This document shows, one piece after another, positions 26,809 through 35,196 of a DNA stretch of 64,000 nt. Numbering within the stretch: the first letter of the stretch is position 1; the number at the start of each line of letters is the position of its first letter. Both the position numbers and the translations under genes were made by a program. The stretch covers positions 62,001-126,000 of the forward strand of contig NZ_JHEP02000013.1 in assembly GCF_000657795.2 (NCBI RefSeq). The letters are read 5' to 3'. Below the pieces are notes generated by a model. The model saw only the letters and a list, made by a program, of their open reading frames with translations, made no database searches and was not told where the DNA came from. This stretch comes from Bordetella pseudohinzii (GTDB lineage: Bacteria; Pseudomonadota; Gammaproteobacteria; Burkholderiales; Burkholderiaceae_B).

Positions 26809-27327
26809 TCAAAGCCCGGCCAGGCCGCTCCAGCCGCCGGCCATCCCGGCATTGGCGGCCAGCGCCAGCGCCGCCGCCAGAAACAGGCCCATGACCAGCA
26901 CGCCCGGCCAGGCTACCGGCTTTTTGAGCGCGTTATCGCCCCACTTGCGATCGGCCGCCAGCATGGGCACGGAAAACAGCAGCAGGCCCAGCGCGGCGGC
27001 GCAGAACCAGGTTTCGGGGCGCCAGCCCGCAAGCACGGCCGTGCCCGGCCCGCCTTGCAGCAGCACCCAGCCGCCGGCGGCCAGCATGCCCAGGGCGGCG
27101 GTCAGCACCATGGCGTAATGCAGCGGAGAAGGCCCCAGCCGCATATTGAGCGTCAGGCCCACGCCGGCCATCACCAGCGCGGCCTGCTGCAGCTCGTGCA
27201 GGGGCGAGGCCGGCAGGTCCAGCATATGGGTCAGCACCAGGCTGCCCAGCAGCCACACGCTGGCCAACGCCAGCACGAGGGTATTGAGCCGGCGCGAAGC
27301 CCGCGCCACGTCATGCAGGAAAATCAT
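26809..27327 (-). CDS. DsbB-family-like membrane protein lacking the catalytic cysteines
   Basis: A 172-residue inner-membrane protein with four to five hydrophobic spans (about 15-35, 47-65, 70-90, 105-122, 138-160). The segment LQQAALVMAGVGLTLNMRLG followed by PSPLHY aligns by eye with the DsbB-like pattern LLQR-AFVLAGLGLLLNLRFG-PRPSHY. ETWFCAAALGLLLF matches the later conserved YTWAFVVF region. Where DsbB has CxxC, this protein has Ser41-Pro-Leu-His44, and its only cysteine is Cys109. It therefore cannot do standard quinone-linked disulfide oxidation of DsbA. A 52-residue gene lies 10 nt upstream. The ATG has only GGAG directly before it, so a later start is possible. Confidence 0.6.
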   Translation of the reverse strand: MIFLHDVARASRRLNTLVLALASVWLLGSLVLTHMLDLPASPLHELQQAALVMAGVGLTLNMRLGPSPLHYAMVLTAALGMLAAGGWVLLQGGPGTAVLAGWRPETWFCAAALGLLLFSVPMLAADRKWGDNALKKPVAWPGVLVMGLFLAAALALAANAGMAGGWSGLAGL

Positions 27328-27337
27328 CTCCGGCGCC

Positions 27338-27496
27338 CTATAGCGACAAGGGCAGCGGCCCGGTCATGAGGGCCTGCGCGCCCGCCACGAACAGCCCCAG
27401 CGTCAGCAGCCAGAGGGCCACGCAAGGCCGGCGCCGGCCCAGAATGCCAAACCATACGGCCGCCAGGCCACTGAAAAACGGCAATAGCGTCAACAT
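27338..27496 (-). CDS. Small membrane protein, DUF5993-like (52 residues)
   Basis: A 52-codon frame beginning MLTLLPFFSGLAAVWFG and ending MTGPLPLSL. It has two hydrophobic stretches (about 3-18 and 27-44) around a basic RRRP turn. Small proteins of this shape, ending in a DPLxLSL-like tail, are found beside DsbB-like genes in other proteobacteria, which I recall as DUF5993. Ten bases separate it from the DsbB-like gene, so the pair is probably one unit. Recognition rests on size, shape and neighbour. Confidence 0.5.
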   Translation of the reverse strand: MLTLLPFFSGLAAVWFGILGRRRPCVALWLLTLGLFVAGAQALMTGPLPLSL

Positions 27497-27579
27497 GTCC
27501 GCCCCTTTTTATTGCCGTCGAGTATAGCGTCATAAATAGAAATATTTGATATATCTCGATATCTTTTTGGCCGGCGGAC

Positions 27580-27608
27580 AAAAAAAACCGGCGCCAAGGC
27601 GCCGGTTT
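27580..27608 (-). terminator. Rho-independent terminator after purC
   Basis: On the minus strand AAACCGGCGCC/GGCGCCGGTTT with a 2-nt loop is followed by a further run of T. It lies 15 bp past the purC stop and separates purC from the DUF5993/DsbB-like pair. Confidence 0.88.
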
Positions 27609-27622
27609 CCGGGGATGCGGGA

Positions 27623-28504
27623 TCAGGCCGTCAGGCGGTCCAGGGCCTCGCGATACTTGGCCGCGGTCTTTTGCAGCACGTCGGCCGGCAGGCGCGGGGC
27701 GGGCGGGGTCTTGTCCCAGGTCTGGGTCTCGAGCCAATCGCGCACGAACTGCTTGTCGAACGAGGGCGGGCTGATGCCTTCGCGATAGCCGTCGGCCGGC
27801 CAGAAACGCGAGGAATCCGGCGTGAGGACCTCGTCCATCAGGTGCAGGGTGCCCTGCTCATCCAGGCCGAACTCGAACTTGGTGTCGGCGATGATGATGC
27901 CCTTGGTGGCGGCGAAGCGGGCCGCCTCGTCATACAGGCGCAGCGTGACGTCGCGGATGCGTTCGGCCATTTCTTGGCCGACTTCCTTGACGACATGGGC
28001 GAAATCGACGTTCTCGTCGTGCATGCCGAACTCGGCCTTGGCCGCCGGCGTGAAGATGGGCTCGGGCAGCTTGCTGGCCTGCTGCAGCCCGGCGGGCAGC
28101 TTGATGCCGCAGACCGCGCCGGTGGCCTGGTAGTCTTTCCAGCCAGAACCGATCAGGTAGCCGCGCGCCACGGCCTCGACCAGGATGGGCTTGAGGCGCT
28201 TGACGACGACCGCTCGGCCCTTGACCTGCTCGACCTCGCCGGGCGCGACCACGTCCTCGGGCTTCACGCCGGTGGAGTGGTTGGGCAGGATGTGGGCGAG
28301 CTTCTTGAGCCAGAACTCGGTCAGCTCGGTCAGCACCTGGCCCTTGCCCGGAATCGGATCGTCGAGGATGACGTCGAAGGCGGAAATGCGGTCGGTCGCC
28401 ACGATCAGCAACTTGTCGTCGCCGACCGCGTACATATCACGCACCTTGCCGCGCCCCAGGAGCGGCAAGGACTTGATGCTGGATTCATGCAAAGCGGAAG
28501 TCAC
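27623..28504 (-). CDS. purC: Phosphoribosylaminoimidazole-succinocarboxamide synthase
   Basis: A 293-residue SAICAR synthase that joins aspartate to CAIR with [23 protein letters not shown] and [20 protein letters not shown] are the N-terminal nucleotide-binding signatures. [14 protein letters not shown] and [20 protein letters not shown] are the later family motifs. This longer form, related to the eukaryotic type, is common in betaproteobacteria. It lies between fba and purE on the same strand. Confidence 0.95.
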   Translation of the reverse strand: MTSALHESSIKSLPLLGRGKVRDMYAVGDDKLLIVATDRISAFDVILDDPIPGKGQVLTELTEFWLKKLAHILPNHSTGVKPEDVVAPGEVEQVKGRAVVVKRLKPILVEAVARGYLIGSGWKDYQATGAVCGIKLPAGLQQASKLPEPIFTPAAKAEFGMHDENVDFAHVVKEVGQEMAERIRDVTLRLYDEAARFAATKGIIIADTKFEFGLDEQGTLHLMDEVLTPDSSRFWPADGYREGISPPSFDKQFVRDWLETQTWDKTPPAPRLPADVLQKTAAKYREALDRLTA

Positions 28505-28635
28505 GGAATGGGCCTATGGCAGAAAAGATCCCGTCGGCGGCGGACGGGAGAGGCCGGCAGGGCAAAACGCGGGCCGGCAGGGGGCTATAGATTACTGCAA
28601 AAGCCCCCCTGCCCGCTTCCCGTGCCGGAAAGCGA

Positions 28636-28657
28636 GAAAGCCCCGCGAGGGGCTTTC
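28636..28657 (-). terminator. Hairpin after fba, probable terminator
   Basis: GAAAGCCCC/GGGGCTTTC with loop CGCG-type tetranucleotide (28645-28648). It lies 40 bp past the fba stop. The following minus-strand bases TCGCTTTCC are only moderately U-rich, so termination may be partial and allow readthrough into purC. Confidence 0.6.
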
Positions 28658-28696
28658 CGTGGCCGCCGGGCCGCCCCGGAGGGCGGCGGCTGGCGT

Positions 28697-29761
28697 TTAT
28701 TGCACGACCTGGGCCAGCTTGCCCGAGGCGTACTGCTGGGCGATCTCGCTCAGGGGCACGGGCTTGATCTTGCTGCCATTGCCGGCCGCGCCGAACTCGG
28801 TGTAGCGGGCCACGCAAATCGCCTTGGCGGCGGCGCGGGCCGGCTTGAGGTATTCGCGCGGGTCGAACTTGGAGGGATTCTCGGCGAAGAAGCGGCGGAT
28901 GGCGCCGGTCATGGCGAGACGGATATCGGTGTCGATATTGATCTTGCGCACGCCGTACTTGATGGCTTCCTGGATTTCCTCGACGGGCACGCCGTAGGTT
29001 TCCTTCATGTCGCCGCCGAATTCGCGGATCTCGGCCAGCAGTTCCTGGGGCACGCTGGAGCTGCCGTGCATCACCAGGTGGGTGTTGGGCAGGCGGGCGT
29101 GGATTTCCTTGATGCGCTGGATGGACAGGATGTCGCCGGTGGGCTTGCGCGTGAACTTGTAGGCGCCATGGCTGGTGCCGATGGCGATGGCCAGGGCGTC
29201 GAGCTGGGTCTTGCGCACGAAGTCGGCGGCCTGCTCGGGGTCGGTCAGCAGCTGGTCCATGGTCAGCTTGCCGTCGGCGCCGTGACCGTCTTCCTTGTCG
29301 CCCTGCATGGTTTCCAGCGAGCCCAGGCAGCCCAGTTCGCCCTCGACCGTCACGCCCAGCTTGTGGGCCATGTCGACGACCTTGCGGGTCACTTCGACGT
29401 TGTAGTCGTAGTCGGCGATGGTCTTGCCGTCTTCCTTGAGCGAGCCGTCCATCATGACGCTGGAAAAGCCCAGGTTGATGGCGCCCTGACAGATGGCGGG
29501 CGACTGGCCGTGGTCCTGGTGCATGACGACCGGGATGTGCGGATAGGATTCGACGGCGGCCTGGATCAGGTACTTCAGGAAGCCTTCGCCCGCGTACTTG
29601 CGCGCGCCGGCCGAGGCTTGCATGATCACCGGGCTGTCGGTTTCCGCGGCGGCTTCCATGATGGCCTGGACCTGCTCCAGATTGTTGACATTGAAAGCGG
29701 GGATGCCATAACCATGCTCGGCCGCGTGGTCGAGCAATTGGCGCATGGAAACGAGGGCCAT
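28697..29761 (-). CDS. fba: Class II fructose-bisphosphate aldolase
   Basis: A 354-residue zinc aldolase of the Calvin-type class IIB group, cleaving fructose 1,6-bisphosphate to triose phosphates. [12 protein letters not shown] holds the catalytic aspartate and zinc histidine (Asp83, His84). [23 protein letters not shown] and [13 protein letters not shown] supply further metal and phosphate ligands, and [16 protein letters not shown] is the substrate segment. Length is normal. It is the first gene of the fba-purC minus-strand series. Confidence 0.96.
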   Translation of the reverse strand: MALVSMRQLLDHAAEHGYGIPAFNVNNLEQVQAIMEAAAETDSPVIMQASAGARKYAGEGFLKYLIQAAVESYPHIPVVMHQDHGQSPAICQGAINLGFSSVMMDGSLKEDGKTIADYDYNVEVTRKVVDMAHKLGVTVEGELGCLGSLETMQGDKEDGHGADGKLTMDQLLTDPEQAADFVRKTQLDALAIAIGTSHGAYKFTRKPTGDILSIQRIKEIHARLPNTHLVMHGSSSVPQELLAEIREFGGDMKETYGVPVEEIQEAIKYGVRKINIDTDIRLAMTGAIRRFFAENPSKFDPREYLKPARAAAKAICVARYTEFGAAGNGSKIKPVPLSEIAQQYASGKLAQVVQ

Positions 29762-29826
29762 AACAAGGACTCCTGAATTCTCGTATTAATGGATAGATGA
29801 AATCCGGCTGAATCGTGTGATTTTAG

Positions 29827-29938
29827 CCGGGGTTTCAGCCCCGGTCTTGTCCGAGGCAGACAAGCCGTAACTTGTTGGCACCGGATAAGTCTGTCCCCAC
29901 TTACTCCACCCCAAGCTGACAACTTCCTGTCAGCTTGG
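29827..29938. other. Hairpins between fba and the divergent symporter gene
   Basis: The 273-bp divergent intergenic region holds a 6-bp stem CCGGGG/CCCCGG (29827-29844) and a perfect 11-bp stem CCAAGCTGACA/TGTCAGCTTGG with loop ACTTCC (29911-29938). A TAAAAT hexamer on the minus strand (29821-29826) could be an fba -10 element. Neither hairpin is followed by a U-tract, so operator or mRNA-stability roles are more likely than termination. Confidence 0.4.
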
Positions 29939-30034
29939 CCGGACTATTATTCCGTCTGCTTTACGTCCACCTGCCGGACACCCTTTCCTTCCCGGCCGAC
30001 GCCCGCTGGCGCCCGGCCTTCCTCTGTAGTGATC

Positions 30035-31303
30035 ATGGATACAAAAAAACTGACACGCTATATCGGCATCGCCATGGTGCTCGGTATCGCGACAGGTTAC
30101 GTCTGCAACCGCTATGCGCAGGATGCGCAGCATGCCAAGGTGCTGGCCTCCTACTTCAGCATGGTGACCGACATCTTCCTGCGCCTGATCAAGATGATCA
30201 TCGCGCCGCTGGTCTTCTCCACCCTGGTCTCGGGGCTGGCCAGCATGAGCGACGGCTCGGCGGTCGGCCGCATCGGTTTCCGGGCCATGGTGTGGTTCGT
30301 GGCCGCCTCGGCCACCTCGCTGCTCCTGGGCCTGCTGCTGGTCAATGTGTTCCAGCCCGGCGCGCACCTGAACCTGGCCCTGCCCGACGCCAGCGCCTCC
30401 ACGGCGCTCAAGACCGGGGATTTCACCCTCAAGGGCTTCATCACCCATGTCTTCCCGCGCAGCATCATGGAAGCCATGGCGAACAATGAGATCCTGCAGA
30501 TCCTCGTGTTCTCGCTGTTCTTCGGCGCGGCGCTGTCCTTTGTGCGCCGCGGCGGCCACACCACCATCATCACCGCCATCGACGAGCTGGCGCGCGTGAT
30601 GTTCCGCGTGACCGACTATGTGATGCGCTTCGCGCCGGTGGGCGTGTTCGCCGCCATGGCCGCGGCCATCACCACCGAAGGCCTGGGCGTGCTGGTGAGC
30701 TACGGCAAGCTGATCGGCGAGTTCTACCTGGGCCTGGCGCTGTTGTGGGCCCTGCTGTTCGGCATCGGCTATCTCTTCCTGCGCCGCGACGTCCTGCGCC
30801 TGGGCGGGCTGATCAAGGAGCCCACCCTGATCGCCTTCTCGACGGCCAGCAGCGAATCGGCCTATCCCAAGACCATCGAAGCGCTCACCCGCTTCGGCGT
30901 GCCGCCGCGCATCTCGGGCTTCGTGCTGCCGCTGGGGTATTCCTTCAACCTGGACGGCTCGATGATGTACCAGTCCTTCGCGGTGCTGTTCATCGCGCAG
31001 GCCTACGACATCCCCATGACCTTCACCCAGCAATTGATGCTGCTGCTGGTCCTCATGGTGACGAGCAAGGGCATGGCCGGCGTGGCCCGCGCCTCGCTGG
31101 TCGTGGTGGCCGCGACGCTGCCGATGTTCAACCTGCCCGAAGCCGGCCTGCTGCTCATCATGGGCATAGACCAGTTCTTCGACATGGGCCGCACGGCCAC
31201 CAACGTGGTCGGCAACAGCCTGGCCACGGCCGTCATCTCCAAGCTGGAGGGCGGCCAGGCCACGGCCGAGGAAATCGCCTCGGCCAGCGCCGACGACGCC
31301 TGA
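30035..31303 (+). CDS. Dicarboxylate/amino acid:cation symporter (SDF family)
   Basis: A 422-residue glutamate/aspartate/C4-dicarboxylate symporter of the GltP/DctA fold. The N-terminal part has six hydrophobic spans, including FLRLIKMIIAPLVFSTLVSG. Re-entrant loop one reads IAFSTASSESAYPKT, the cation site is GYSFNLDGSMMYQ, and re-entrant loop two with FFDMGRTATNVVGN closes the substrate site. The ATG at 30035 follows a GTG two codons upstream. The substrate is probably C4-dicarboxylate or acidic amino acid. The stop abuts the stop of the convergent GNAT gene with no spacer. Confidence 0.93.
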   Translation: MDTKKLTRYIGIAMVLGIATGYVCNRYAQDAQHAKVLASYFSMVTDIFLRLIKMIIAPLVFSTLVSGLASMSDGSAVGRIGFRAMVWFVAASATSLLLGLLLVNVFQPGAHLNLALPDASASTALKTGDFTLKGFITHVFPRSIMEAMANNEILQILVFSLFFGAALSFVRRGGHTTIITAIDELARVMFRVTDYVMRFAPVGVFAAMAAAITTEGLGVLVSYGKLIGEFYLGLALLWALLFGIGYLFLRRDVLRLGGLIKEPTLIAFSTASSESAYPKTIEALTRFGVPPRISGFVLPLGYSFNLDGSMMYQSFAVLFIAQAYDIPMTFTQQLMLLLVLMVTSKGMAGVARASLVVVAATLPMFNLPEAGLLLIMGIDQFFDMGRTATNVVGNSLATAVISKLEGGQATAEEIASASADDA

Positions 31304-31756
31304 TCAGCCCAGCGCCTGCTCCCCGGTATCGGGGATCAGGCGCTTGCCCATGCTGACCACATCGTCCAGCGTGAAACCCAGCGCGCGATAGAAGTGCTGC
31401 ACGGCGGCGTTGTCGCCGCGCACCAGCAGATTGATCTTGGGGCAGCCGGCCGCCAGCAGCCGCGCCTGCACCGCCTCCATCAGGGCCCGCCCATAGCCGC
31501 GCTTGCGGCAGGACGGGTCAACGGCCAGGTAGTTGACCCAGCCGCGATGGCCGTCATAACCGGCCATGACCGACGCCGCCACGCGGCCCTCGGCCTCCCC
31601 CACCAGAAACCATTCCGGCTGCACCGTCAGCTTGCGCAGGACGTCCTTATGCGGATCGTTCCAGGGGCGCGTCAGGCCGCAGGCGCGCCACAGGCCGATG
31701 ACGGCCTGCTCGTCGCGCATGGCGAAGGGCCGGATGTCCAAGGGCGGAAAACTCAT
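31304..31756 (-). CDS. GNAT family acetyltransferase (YpeA-like)
   Basis: A 150-residue N-acetyltransferase. The N-terminus IRPFAMRDEQAVIGLWRACG with LTRPWNDPHKD matches YpeA-type GNATs. The acetyl-CoA loop is CRKRGYGRALMEAVQ (near 84-98), and NAAVQHFYRALGF is motif B. The acceptor is unknown. It converges on the symporter gene and shares no intergenic base with it. Confidence 0.9.
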   Translation of the reverse strand: MSFPPLDIRPFAMRDEQAVIGLWRACGLTRPWNDPHKDVLRKLTVQPEWFLVGEAEGRVAASVMAGYDGHRGWVNYLAVDPSCRKRGYGRALMEAVQARLLAAGCPKINLLVRGDNAAVQHFYRALGFTLDDVVSMGKRLIPDTGEQALG

Positions 31757-31821
31757 GCTTGCACTCCTTCAGGGTTGGAAAACCGGTCAACAGGCCAGCG
31801 ACTCCCCGGGGCAGGCAAAAC

Positions 31822-31852
31822 AAAAAGGCCACGAGGAATGTCGTGGCCTTTT
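31822..31852 (-). terminator. Strong terminator in the intergenic region upstream of the GNAT gene
   Basis: On the minus strand GGCCACGA/TCGTGGCC with loop CATTCC is followed by TTTTTGTTTTGCC. It lies 66 bp upstream of the GNAT start, so it does not end either annotated neighbour on that strand and implies a short transcript coming from about 31950. The plus-strand reading ends in CCTTTTC and could also terminate. Confidence 0.8.
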
Positions 31853-31887
31853 CATCACGGGCGCCGGCCGAGCCGGCGCGCAGCCAC

Positions 31888-31947
31888 TCAACGTCGTTGA
31901 GTGAATCGTCGCAGGGCGGCGAAAAGCGGATGCGCGTGATGTGTCAT
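31888..31947 (-). CDS. Candidate 19-residue ORF of a short terminated transcript
   Basis: A tiny frame encodes MTHHAHPLFAALRRFTQRR. Its stop codon lies inside a 7-bp hairpin (CACTCAA/TTGAGTG, 31886-31904). A second perfect 8-bp hairpin GCGCCGGC/GCCGGCGC (31861-31879) and the strong terminator (31822-31852) follow. The order of ORF, two hairpins and terminator looks like a leader peptide or small RNA with a coding part. AGG lies about 8 nt before the ATG. No family was recognised. Confidence 0.35.
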   Translation of the reverse strand: MTHHAHPLFAALRRFTQRR

Positions 31948-32232
31948 CTGGCAAGCCTAACCGGGATCGTGGCGGGCTGCAAGCGGCGCGCGCCTGACCG
32001 CATGCTGAATGAAAACCGCTGGGCCCCCTTGTTTCAAGGGCTCATCTGACATGGTCCTGAACGCGGAAACGGCCCTGTGGTTTTGCCGCCCTAGGGACTT
32101 ACTCCTAGTTGAACACTTTGCCCAGAACCTGAAAGCCGACTGACAGCCCCCCTCTCTAGTATCGCGCCCAGCACCTGCGTTTCCTGTCCAGACGAGGTGC
32201 GTCAAACAATCAAGAAAGGGAGACCATTCATC

Positions 32233-32283
32233 ATGGCAGAGCATAAGCGCAGCGTCGTCCTCGCGGGAGGACGCGCATCATGA
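32233..32283 (+). CDS. Candidate 16-residue leader ORF coupled to tctB
   Basis: ATG at 32233 is preceded by AGGGAG and encodes MAEHKRSVVLAGGRAS. Its TGA overlaps the tctB ATG as ATGA. The tctB ribosome site GGAGG lies inside this frame. This arrangement would couple tctB translation to the short ORF. Alternatively the region marks where a tctC receptor gene was lost. Confidence 0.3.
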   Translation: MAEHKRSVVLAGGRAS

Positions 32284-32708
32284 ACCTGAACAATCGCAAT
32301 GTGGTCCGGGGGCTGTTCATCATGCTGATCGCCGCGGTATTCGGCGGCGCGGCATGCCGCTATCCGATCGGCTCGCTCAGCCGCTTCGGCCCCGGCCTGT
32401 TTCCGCTGATGATCAGCGGCCTGCTGTTTCTCGTCGGCCTGTCGACCGTGATACGCGCGCGTTTCATCGAGCCCGAACCGCTCGACTACAACTTCAGGAA
32501 CATCGTCATCATCCTGACCGCCCTCTGCGGCTTCGTGCTGGTGTCGCACTACATCAGCATGCTGCTGGGCATCGTGTTCCTGGTCTTCGTCGCCACGCTG
32601 GCCGGCACGTCCTATTCCGTGGCGCGCAACCTGAAGATCTCGGCCGGCCTGATCGCCGTGGCCTTCGGCTTCAAATACTTACTCGGCCTGAGCCTGCCCC
32701 TGCCATGA
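32280..32708 (+). CDS. tctB: Tripartite tricarboxylate transporter, small membrane subunit TctB
   Basis: A 142-residue protein with four hydrophobic spans (about 8-27, 40-58, 76-105, 115-138). YPIGSLSRFGPGLFPLMISG is the typical TctB segment after the first span. GGAGG lies 8 nt before the start. Its stop overlaps the tctA start as ATGA. No tctC receptor gene precedes it. Confidence 0.9.
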   Translation: MNLNNRNVVRGLFIMLIAAVFGGAACRYPIGSLSRFGPGLFPLMISGLLFLVGLSTVIRARFIEPEPLDYNFRNIVIILTALCGFVLVSHYISMLLGIVFLVFVATLAGTSYSVARNLKISAGLIAVAFGFKYLLGLSLPLP

Positions 32709-34213
32709 CTGAAATCTTCAACAATCTCGCGTTCGGCTTCGAGCACGCGCTGACGCTGCAGAATCTGCTGTACTGCGCGCTCGGCTGCGTCGTGGGCACG
32801 CTGATCGGCCTATTGCCCGGCCTGGGTCCGCTGTCGACCATCAGCCTGCTGCTGCCGCTGACCTATTCCATCCCGACGGGCGGCGCCCTCATCATGCTGG
32901 CCGGCATCTACTATGGCGCCCAGTATGGCGACAGCGTCAGCGCCATCACCATGAAGATCCCGCACGCCAGCAGCATCGTGGCATGCATCGACGGCTACGC
33001 CATGAATCTCAAGGGCAAGACCGGCCTGGCCCTGTTCACGGCGGGCGTGTCCAGCTTCATCGGCGGCACGGTGGCCATCATCGTGCTTTCGACCATGGCG
33101 CCCGCGCTGGGCGAAGTGGGCCTGCTGTTCGGCCCGGCCGACTATTGCGCGCTGATGCTCCTGGGCTTTTTCTGCGTGAGCTTCGTGAGCGCCGGCAATC
33201 TGCTCAACGGCCTGGCCATGGCCATGATAGGCGTGCTGCTGGGCGTGGTCGGCACCGATGTCAACAGCGGCATGCCGCGCTACACGCTGGACCTGGTCTT
33301 CCTGCAGGATGGCATCGGCCTGATCAGCATCGCGCTGGGCTGCTTCGGCATCGCGGAAATCGTCAAGAACCTCGACAACCGCAATACGCTCACGCCCTTC
33401 AATGGCAAGATCAAGCTCATGCCGACCTGGGCCGAGTTCAAGCGCATCATCCCCAGCGCCTTGCGCGGCAGCGTCATCGGTTCGGTGCTGGGCATCCTGC
33501 CCGGCGGCGGCCCGACCATCGCCCAGTTCGCCGCCTATGCCGCCGACAAGCGCTTCAGCAAATACCGCCATGAAATCGGCACGGGCGCCATCGAGGGCGT
33601 GGCCGGCCAGGCCGCCGCCGACGAGTCGGCCGCGCGCACCAGCTTCATCCCGCTCATGGCCATCGGCATCCCCGAAAATGCGGTCATGGCCCTGATGCTG
33701 GCGGCCTTCATCGTCAAGGGCGTCCAGCCCGGCCCCAACATGATCGGCACCCATCCCGACCTGTTCTGGGGCCTGGTGGCCAGCATGTGGGTGGGCAACT
33801 GCTTCCTGCTGATCCTGAACGTGCCCCTGGTGCGCTATTGGCTGTCGGTGTTCAAGATCCCGTACACGGTGCTCTTCCCGTCCATCCTGTTCTTCTGCTG
33901 CATCGGCACCTTCAGCATCAACAACAGCCTGGACGACATCTACATCACCGCCGTCTTCGGGGCCATCGGCTACATCTTCATGCGCCTGGGCATGGAACCC
34001 GCGCCGCTGATGCTGGGCTTCATCCTGGGCCCGATGCTGGAGGAGAACTTCCGGCGCGCCATGCTCTTGAGCCGCGGCGACTTCTCCATCTTCGTGAGCC
34101 GGCCCATCAGCGGCACGCTGCTGGCCTTCATCGCCTTCATCATCCTGTTCCAGTTCCGCGGTTTCTTCCGCAAGCGGAAACAGACGGCGGCGCTGCAAGG
34201 CCAGGCCGACTGA
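32705..34213 (+). CDS. tctA: Tripartite tricarboxylate transporter, large permease subunit TctA
   Basis: A 502-residue permease with about 12 spans. Signatures are GTLIGLLPGLGPLSTISLLL, YYGAQYGDSVSAITMKIPH and LPGGGPTIAQFAAYAADKR, plus EGVAGQAAADESAARTSF, all typical of TctA. With TctB it should import a carboxylate supplied by a Bug-type receptor; the receptor could be the protein encoded at 18577 or one elsewhere. The C-terminus carries a short basic tail. Confidence 0.95.
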   Translation: MTEIFNNLAFGFEHALTLQNLLYCALGCVVGTLIGLLPGLGPLSTISLLLPLTYSIPTGGALIMLAGIYYGAQYGDSVSAITMKIPHASSIVACIDGYAMNLKGKTGLALFTAGVSSFIGGTVAIIVLSTMAPALGEVGLLFGPADYCALMLLGFFCVSFVSAGNLLNGLAMAMIGVLLGVVGTDVNSGMPRYTLDLVFLQDGIGLISIALGCFGIAEIVKNLDNRNTLTPFNGKIKLMPTWAEFKRIIPSALRGSVIGSVLGILPGGGPTIAQFAAYAADKRFSKYRHEIGTGAIEGVAGQAAADESAARTSFIPLMAIGIPENAVMALMLAAFIVKGVQPGPNMIGTHPDLFWGLVASMWVGNCFLLILNVPLVRYWLSVFKIPYTVLFPSILFFCCIGTFSINNSLDDIYITAVFGAIGYIFMRLGMEPAPLMLGFILGPMLEENFRRAMLLSRGDFSIFVSRPISGTLLAFIAFIILFQFRGFFRKRKQTAALQGQAD

Positions 34214-34229
34214 GGCGGGCATCGCGCGA

Positions 34230-34249
34230 GCCCCGCCCGAGGGCGGGGC
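34230..34249. other. GC hairpin between tctA and the convergent DMT gene
   Basis: GCCCCGCCC/GGGCGGGGC with a 2-nt loop. There is no T-run on either strand. It may still act as a weak or Rho-assisted bidirectional terminator between convergent genes. Confidence 0.4.
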
Positions 34250-34263
34250 CCGGCCCGGCTTGT

Positions 34264-35151
34264 CTATTGCCTCGCCGCGCGCCGGGCGCGCGGCCAGCGC
34301 GGGCGCAGTTCGCTCACGATGATGCCCAGCACGATGAGCGCGCCGCCCAGCAGGGCCAGAGCGGGCAGGCGCTCGCCGGCCATGCGGCCAAAGACGGCCG
34401 CCCAGATCGGCTCGCCCGCATAGATGATGGCCGCGCGCGAGGGCTCGACGGTTTTCTGCGCCCAGTTCATGGTCGCCTGGATGGCGGCGCTGGCCATGCC
34501 CAGCCCTGCCGCCAGGCCCAAGAGCGGCCAGGAGAAAGACGGGATATCCAGCTCGCCGGCCGCCGGCATGAGCAGAAAGGCGAACAGCGCAGCGAATCCC
34601 AGCTGCGCCACGGTCACGCGCCGCAGGTCGACGCGCGGCGCGAAGTGGCTGATCAGCACGATTTCCAGCGCGATGGCGAAGGCGCCCAGCAAAGTCAGGG
34701 TCTGCCCATACGAAAATGACAGGCTGAAGCCGCCGCCGGCAAAGCAGGACAGGCCGGCGAAGGCGCATAGCGCGCCGGCCAGGCACATGATATGCGGGCG
34801 GCGGCGCCAGAACAGCCATTGCAGCAAGGGCACCAGCGGCACATAAAGACCGGTCAGCATGCCAGACTCGGAACTCGGGATATGCCTCAGGCCCATGGTC
34901 TGCAAACCATAGCCCAGCGCGATCATGGCGCCGATGGCCATGCCGGCCAGCAGGTCACGCCGGGTCATGCCAGGCAGGATGCGCCAGGACAGCAGTCCCA
35001 CGGCCAGGGCCGCGGCGGCGAAGCGGCAGCCGACGAAGAACAGCGCGCCGCTGTACTGCATCGCCAGCTGCACCAGCAGAAAAGTCCCGCCCCAGACCAT
35101 GGTGATCAGGACAAGGGCGAATTCAGGAAGACGGGATGAGGAGGTACGCAT
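34264..35151 (-). CDS. DMT-superfamily transporter (EamA domains)
   Basis: A 295-residue inner-membrane protein with two EamA repeats of about five spans each. The first repeat begins ALVLITMVWGGTFLLVQLA and includes LRHIPSSESGMLTGLYVPLV. The second contains the characteristic SRAAIIYAGEPIWAAVFGRM. Such proteins export metabolites such as amino acids. The C-terminus is arginine-rich, giving a cytoplasmic end. The substrate is unknown. Confidence 0.9.
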   Translation of the reverse strand: MRTSSSRLPEFALVLITMVWGGTFLLVQLAMQYSGALFFVGCRFAAAALAVGLLSWRILPGMTRRDLLAGMAIGAMIALGYGLQTMGLRHIPSSESGMLTGLYVPLVPLLQWLFWRRRPHIMCLAGALCAFAGLSCFAGGGFSLSFSYGQTLTLLGAFAIALEIVLISHFAPRVDLRRVTVAQLGFAALFAFLLMPAAGELDIPSFSWPLLGLAAGLGMASAAIQATMNWAQKTVEPSRAAIIYAGEPIWAAVFGRMAGERLPALALLGGALIVLGIIVSELRPRWPRARRAARQ

Positions 35152-35196
35152 GGTGCTGCGCAGTATAGACAGGCGGCCGCCTTGCGCGCGCGGCGC

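Noticed and set aside
34230-34249. Confident bidirectional terminator between tctA and the DMT gene
   Set aside because: The stem is strong but neither strand has a T-run, so it is listed only as a hairpin.
32810-34819. Minus-strand frame of about 670 codons opposite tctA
   Set aside because: Antisense of tctA continuing into an off-frame reading of the DMT gene; no domain is recognisable.
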